Assembly (NCBI GenBank): GCA_050084985.1 | Contig: JBITNC010000001.1 | Coordinates: 56,792,001-56,856,000 of the forward strand | Length of the DNA stretch: 64,000 nt | Direction of reading: 5' to 3' | Source of the DNA: Nageia nagi | Taxonomy: Eukaryota > Pinophyta | Position numbers and translations under genes: made by a program | The notes under the pieces: generated by a model | The model's database searches: none | Told to the model about the DNA's origin: nothing | What the model saw: the letters and a program-made list of their open reading frames with translations, nothing else | Part shown: piece by piece, positions 58,961-64,000 of the stretch | Layout: every line of letters begins with the position of its first letter | Numbering within the stretch: position 1 is the first letter of the stretch

Positions 58961-60390
58961 TTTTTACAAGCATTAGTTTGGTATGTGCAACTTTTATAGC
59001 TTTAATATGGGATAAAGTTTTGTATATGTAACTTTTTCAAGTGTTTTATTTAAAAAATGTTTTGTATGTACATAATTGTTTTACCAATATCCAATAAATA
59101 ATACATAATATTTTTTTATCAATAAGGTGAAATTGTATTAATCAAATTACAAGGAGTTTTCAAAGGATCTCTAAAAAACTTTTACAACAAGAATTTGCTA
59201 TGAAAAGAGAATTTTTATTATTGATATTAATAAGTTCATCATTACATTATCCCTTCCTATATGCAATAATTACCAATGTTGCATCCTTTTTCTCAAAGTA
59301 TTTACCCACCACTCAAGATGCATATTATTTACATATTGACTTCCATCACTCATAAAATGCTCTAAAAATTATGTTAGAAACCACAGATGATTTTCGAAAT
59401 CAACAAAGTTGGAAAGAGTTTTAAAATTCATATAATAAAAAAATAAAAAACCAAGTTGAGGCATGCAAATTTTATTTATCTTTTCTCTCATTCTTCAAAA
59501 AGTGGTTCAATAGAAAGAAGAGAATGAACATATAGAATAATACCTTTAATAGAGTCCTTTAGGTAATCATAATCAAGTAGCTAACCAATAACTAGATAGT
59601 ATCGCTTGAATTTACCTATTCAGTAAAAATAGAAATAATATTTGAATATCCAAATCATGTTATCAAATCCATTAATTAACTAGATAAAAACAATCATAGA
59701 AGTTTGACTTTCTAAACATAACCTTGAATGGATTGTGACATATTGGTAGTTACTCCATTGTATTTAAAGTGAATTTATGGATCCTCACTCCCAATGTTAA
59801 CTATATTTTAGTTTCTTATAGTTTATTAAATTGCATAAATGGACAATCCTCCTAATTTTTGACCATATGCTTATTACTTATATTTTTGTTTCCATTGTTG
59901 TCAATGGCATAATTAGGCCTCAATGCCAAAGATATGCAAGTGTAGTCATAATGAAGTTATACAATATTTGGTAGTGATGAAGTGTAATGCCATGCCATGC
60001 CAAATATGCTCTATGTATGAGAAGTATTCAATCAATATTTTTGGATATGTACAAGTTCTACCAAATGCTTTATTGAAACTTGAAGACTTGAATCTAGGAG
60101 CTGCAATCATCTTTTTGGAAGGAAAACATATTGTGTTAGAGTTTTGGTAGTATTTATAGGTATCTAGATTTGTACGAACTCATTAAAAATAAATACAAAG
60201 GAAAATACATTATTTGATGGAATTTTCTTGAACATACTTCGAACTAAATGGTCAAAACTCAAATCTCACAATTGGAGCACTTCATATGGTTAATTTCACT
60301 GTAATTCACCACAGTATATGATTAACCACAATCAAAAGGACTTGTACCAAAGAAAATAAAGTTATTTGATTTTCTTTTTGTTCTAATGGA
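58961..60390. other. Mostly unassigned; possible PPR fragment near 60.05 kb
   Basis: The frame at 59,923-60,150 includes YVQVLPNALLKLEDLNLGAA and a following IxFLEGK. This is weakly like the PPR stretch FxxVLPACAxLxxLxxGxxIH. No second motif supports it. The rest shows nothing recognisable. Confidence 0.3.
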
Positions 60391-60394
60391 ATTT

Positions 60395-60650
60395 GGTCTT
60401 CTCATCTCTATCATATCTCTACCAAAATCAAATGCTCTGCAAAACATTTGAAAAAATGGCTAAGTATAATGTTATTATATTTTTTTCGCTATTCTAGCAA
60501 AGTTTGTCCATTCTAATACTACCGGATCTACACCAAAATCAAATGCTTTGCAAAATGGCTAAGTATAATATTATTCTAATTTACTATTATTTTGGAAAAA
60601 AAATTCATTCCAATACTACCAGATCTCCTCCAGAATCAAATAGAGTTATG
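60395..60650. repeat. Three diverged tandem units of about 100 bp
   Basis: CCAAAATCAAATGCTCTGCA at about 60,422 and CCAAAATCAAATGCTTTGCA at about 60,534 are followed by AATGGCTAAGTATAAT at both places. CAGAATCAAATAGAG near 60,630 starts a third unit. TTCTAATACTACCGGATCT and TTCCAATACTACCAGATCT precede the second and third. Confidence 0.75.
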
Positions 60651-61606
60651 CGATTAGACAAGGGCCTATGCAGACAAAAATACGCTTATGTGGAGAGATA
60701 CCAAAGGTGGTCAAAGGTATTATGTGGTGGTAAACAAGTTATACAAATATGAAATAGGTTATGTGATCATGCAACAGGTTATGCAGAGATCCTAAATTAA
60801 GCCTCAAATGATAGTTACAACATCGACAAGTAAGTTGAGAGCTCGAATAGAGACTTAGGAAGGAGATATGAAGTTGAAATGGGTAAATATAATGTTATGT
60901 AGATATTTGAAACCATATGTGGAATAAAAGAGGGTTATGCAGTCAAATTTTAATGCAATCAAATTTGATTTCAAATTTAAAATATGAAAAAGTAACCATG
61001 AAGGCCAATGAGAAGTAGAGATCAGAATGCAACCAATGAGAAGTAGAGATCGACATGCAACCAATAGGAAGAAAGAATCATGAATGGGTATACATTTGCA
61101 ATTAGAAGTGAGTAAAATAAGAAGAATTGTGAATATTAGACAAGTGAAGAGAAGTATGTGGTGATATGTGTGTAGGAGGAAAGCATAAAAAAATAGATTA
61201 TATGAACTTGAATCATTGAGGATTCTGTAATAGTGAAGACATTTATATGTCAACCCTTTTTATTATGATTGAAAAGGCTAAGTAGGTGCTTAATCAAAAT
61301 TTGTAGCTACTTTGTAGTGGTTGCTACAAAAAAAGGTTAGTTGGTGCTAATCCTAATAGTGGATGTTGTCTAATATTGTAAGAGGTCAACCATTTTTGCC
61401 AAATTTTATTAGGAGATCATGCATTCCATTTGACATAGTGGTTTTTTTCACATTAGGTTTCCACTATAAATATGATGTTGAATGCTTTATGAATGGTTAC
61501 TTTAATTTCAAATTGATTTTTGGTTATTTTTATCTTTGAAATAAGTCTACAAATTTAAAAATACACTAATTAGCCCCCCTCTCAATGTCTCTACTAGATC
61601 CATAAT
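60651..61606. other. Probable 5' LTR region of the Copia element that follows
   Basis: Ends with AGCCCCCCTCTCAATG and ATCCATAAT before the primer site, the usual 3' end of this kind of Copia LTR. The LTR start is not defined because its partner lies beyond the window. A 30-bp direct repeat (CAATGAGAAGTAGAGATC, about 61,004 and 61,035, third partial copy near 61,060) lies within it. Confidence 0.5.
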
Positions 61607-61618
61607 TGGTATCAGAGC
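61607..61618 (+). other. Primer binding site (initiator tRNA-Met)
   Basis: TGGTATCAGAGC, exact, marking the start of the internal region of the Copia element. Confidence 0.92.
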
Positions 61619-61674
61619 TAGACTCTTATAAGGTTTAACTGACTAAGGAGATTCAAGGAGTGGAGTTATGGTAA

Positions 61675-62640
61675 GCATTGAAGGATTCTCATCTAACAAA
61701 GCATCTCTTTTTTATGGTACAAACTATGCTTATTGGAATATCAAAATGTAAATCTACCTCAATGCTCTAGGTTATGATATCTAGGAAGAAGTTACTAACA
61801 TATATATGGTTCCTTCTACTCTTCCTATGGATGCAGTTGGAAAAATGTTTAAAGAATGCCATCATGTGTGGACTATTGATAGTGAGCTCATAAAATTCAT
61901 GGGATACAAGAGTGCAAAGCAAATTTGGGATAAACTAAAGAGCATTCATGAAGGTGATGCCAAAATAAAAGAGACAAAGCTGCAAACATTCAAAACCTAA
62001 TTTGAAAGTTTAAAAATGAATGAAGGAGAGGATGTAGCCTCATATGTGCTAAGGGTAAATGAAGTAATCACTATAATTCAAGGACTTGGAGATGAAATTG
62101 AAGATTTTGTTATTATTAAGAAGGTGTTGAGATATTTATCCCCATGATTTGATTCAAAAGCTTTAGCAACTAAGGAAGCTAAATATCTCAACATCCTTAC
62201 CTTGGATGAATTGTATGGGTCTCTAAAAGCCTATGAAATGAGCATTGGAAAAGGAAAAAGTTATAGATCAATAAGTTGGGTTCAAAGTATCCAAGAATAT
62301 CAAAGAGAAATTTGAATATGAGTTAGCAAATGCATCAGAAATAGAAGAGTCTAATTTTGTTAGAAGATTAAGATGGGATTAAGGAAAATGAAAATTAAAT
62401 CTCCCATTAAATGCTTTAACTATGGTGGAATAGGAAAGTTTGCCAAAAACTATCCCTATAAAGAAAAGGATAGTGAAAATCAATTTGATAAAAACATGAG
62501 GAAAACTACCTATAGGAAGAAGAGTTTTATAACTCAAGACTATGAAAGTAAAAATGATGAAGCATGAATGAAGAATCCAAAGAAGAATAATAAGAATCAC
62601 TTTTTCTAGCAGAAGAAATTAGTGCAAATGAATTAAAGAG
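61675..62640 (+). pseudogene. Copia gag relic
   Basis: Reads in order FYGTNYAYWNIKM (about 61,715), WTIDSELIKFMGYKSAKQIW and DKLKSIHEGDAKIKETKLQT (61,870-61,990), then MNEGEDVASYVLRVNEV, LTLDELYGSLKAYEM (about 62,200), and the knuckle CFNYGGIGKFAKNYP (62,411-62,455). The knuckle should be CxxC....H....C, but its second Cys and last Cys are Tyr and the His is Lys. Stops interrupt the frame in several places. Confidence 0.82.
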
Positions 62641-64000
62641 AGAAAATGAAAATGATGTGGAAGAGCTAGAGTTAGTGGTCGATCTTGAAGGGGAGCTAAT
62701 ATCAGCCTTAGATGATTTGGATATTGAGAGGAAAAAGAATAAGAGATTAAAAAAGAATCTTAAAGAAGCAAATGCTATAATTGAATAGCTAAAAGTTAAG
62801 GATAAAGAAGCACAAATAATTGAAGAATCATTACAGAGAAGTTAGCTAGAAATCTAAATACATGCCAAAAACATGAGGAAGAAATCATTGGGCTAAGACT
62901 CAAAATTGAAAATTTGGTTCAGCAAGCAAATACTAATTATATATTTGTAAAAATTGGAGTGAGATCGGATGAACTTATTCAATTGAAAAGATATTCACAC
63001 ATCAAATTTGGTATAGGATTTGAATCTAGAGAATTGTTAAGCTTGACGGATGAAGAACATCTCAAGAGCAATTCTAAGTCGCCAATTCTAAGTCACCTAT
63101 GAAGAATCAGCAACTCAAGTCAAAATAAGATCATGTAAAAAAAATAGCCAGTGCAATATCATTCATCTAATAACTCAACCAGGCACCAATCATTCAAATA
63201 GGAAGAACGAAAATAATGATGAAGGTTTTATTAAAGTTTATAGACGATTAAGGAAGGCACCAAGGAGGGTCATTAATAGCCATTATCAACAAAATAAGTC
63301 ATTTAGTCCTTATTTTGGCTATCATTATTGTAGCAATTATATTTTTGAAGGATATTGCTTTAAGTGTAATTAGTTTGGCCATAAGAAAGCTAACTATAAA
63401 ATGAATAATAGACCAATTAACTTCATGCATATACAGTTGCCACAAGCTAGGTCATACTACCAGACAATGTAGAAGAAAGCCAAAAATTTACCAGAATAAT
63501 AGTTTCAAAATGTGAGAAATGGCCATCTATACAAAAAATAATACAACCACAACCAAAGGAAGAGAATGCAACATTTGTACAAGGAGTTAATTCTAAATAT
63601 AAATGGGTTGAAAAGGGAAAAGAGAGATGAAAGCAAAAAGTCATTAATTTTTTAGATAGCTTTAAATGTTGAAAATCAAGTAAAACTATGGATTCTAGAC
63701 AACAAGTGCTCTAAACACATGATTGGTGATAAAAAGAGTTTTGAAAAGCTAGAAGAATATGAAGGAGGCTTTGTTAACTTTGGTAATAAGGATGGAGCCA
63801 AAATTATGGAAAAAGGAATAGTAAAGTTAGGAGAAAGCAAAGGAGTTAAATCTGAAGATGTGTTATTTTTAGTAGGCCTGAGGCATAATTTCCTAAGTAT
63901 CAGTCAGATTTATGATAAAGGAAATGATGTTACATTTAAGAAAAATAGTTGTGAGATAAGAAGAGCTAAGAGTGGAACATTAGTAGAAATGGGTGTAAGC
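62641..64000 (+). pseudogene. Copia gag C-terminus, second zinc fingers, protease, gag-pre-integrase
   Basis: 62,640-63,000 encodes a charged, probably coiled-coil region. Near 63,354-63,395, YCFKCN-stop-FGHKKANYK is another CCHC finger with a stop for Gln and the last Cys lost. A further CCHC-like HKLGHTTRQC lies near 63,445-63,472. From about 63,690, LWILDNKCSKHMIGDKKSF is the protease entry. The catalytic DSG has become DNK. RHNFLSISQIYDKGNDVTF (about 63,880-63,940) is the gag-pre-integrase part, open to the window edge. Confidence 0.8.

Larger units (their letters stand above)
61607..64000 (+). mobile_element. 5' part of a decayed Copia element, cut by the window end
   Basis: Primer site, gag, two zinc-knuckle regions, protease and gag-pre-integrase follow in Copia order on the plus strand. 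Gag style and the C-rich LTR end resemble the SIRE/Maximus group, an inference from memory of that group. Integrase and later domains should lie to the right, outside the window. Stops and frameshifts occur throughout. Confidence 0.82.

Noticed and set aside
60855-61253. 132-codon minus-strand ORF
   Set aside because: Hydrophobic, low-complexity translation of A+T-rich sequence within the probable LTR of a plus-strand element; no domain.

Overview
This is an A+T-rich, gene-poor plant nuclear window. It is dominated by LTR retrotransposons nested inside one another, with one recognisable single-copy-type host gene. The evidence for a plant is an NPF/PTR transporter with GT-AG introns, pentatricopeptide repeat (PPR) relics, plant-type Copia and Ty3/Gypsy elements primed by initiator Met-tRNA, a plant mobile domain (PMD) gene and a plant SWIM/MULE-type gene. 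The sparse genes, old decayed elements and long nested intergenic sequence would fit a large genome such as a gymnosperm's, but nothing here proves that.

Layout. 1-5 kb: decayed Gypsy gag on the minus strand, then unassigned sequence. 5.0-11.4 kb: a PPR relic is followed by a Copia derivative arranged LTR-internal-LTR-internal (minus strand). A second Copia family has inserted into that derivative as a compact structure of three 697-bp tandem units plus one full LTR, with a 5-bp target site duplication (TSD) round the whole. More PPR sequence follows on the far side. 12.2-13.4 kb: LINE reverse transcriptase relic. 18.0-22.3 kb: decayed Gypsy gag-pol, minus strand. 23.2-25.9 kb: a small LTR element with 301-bp LTR and unrecognised interior. 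27.1-39.0 kb: a non-autonomous Gypsy element with unusual TA...CA LTR ends, a gag remnant, no visible pol, and an intron-containing antisense PMD gene. It is interrupted by a young full-length Copia element (28,492-33,266).

40.3-42.4 kb: another Gypsy relic. 42.8-44.9 kb: a four-exon NPF8-type transporter gene on the minus strand, intact except for a 1-bp deletion in a G run of the last exon. 49.1-57.0 kb: a MULE/SWIM-domain gene relic split by a minus-strand Copia relic, whose own right LTR was later split by a deletion-derived Gypsy element. 58-61 kb: minisatellites and PPR relics. 61.6-64 kb: 5' part of a decayed Copia element that runs out of the window.

Relative ages can be read from the nesting. 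The 28.5-kb Copia element is youngest (two differences between 479-bp LTRs), yet its coding region has two frameshifts and four stops. The only candidate functional host gene is the NPF transporter, and its status depends on whether the last-exon indel is real. No tRNA, rRNA, CRISPR array or organelle insertion was recognised.
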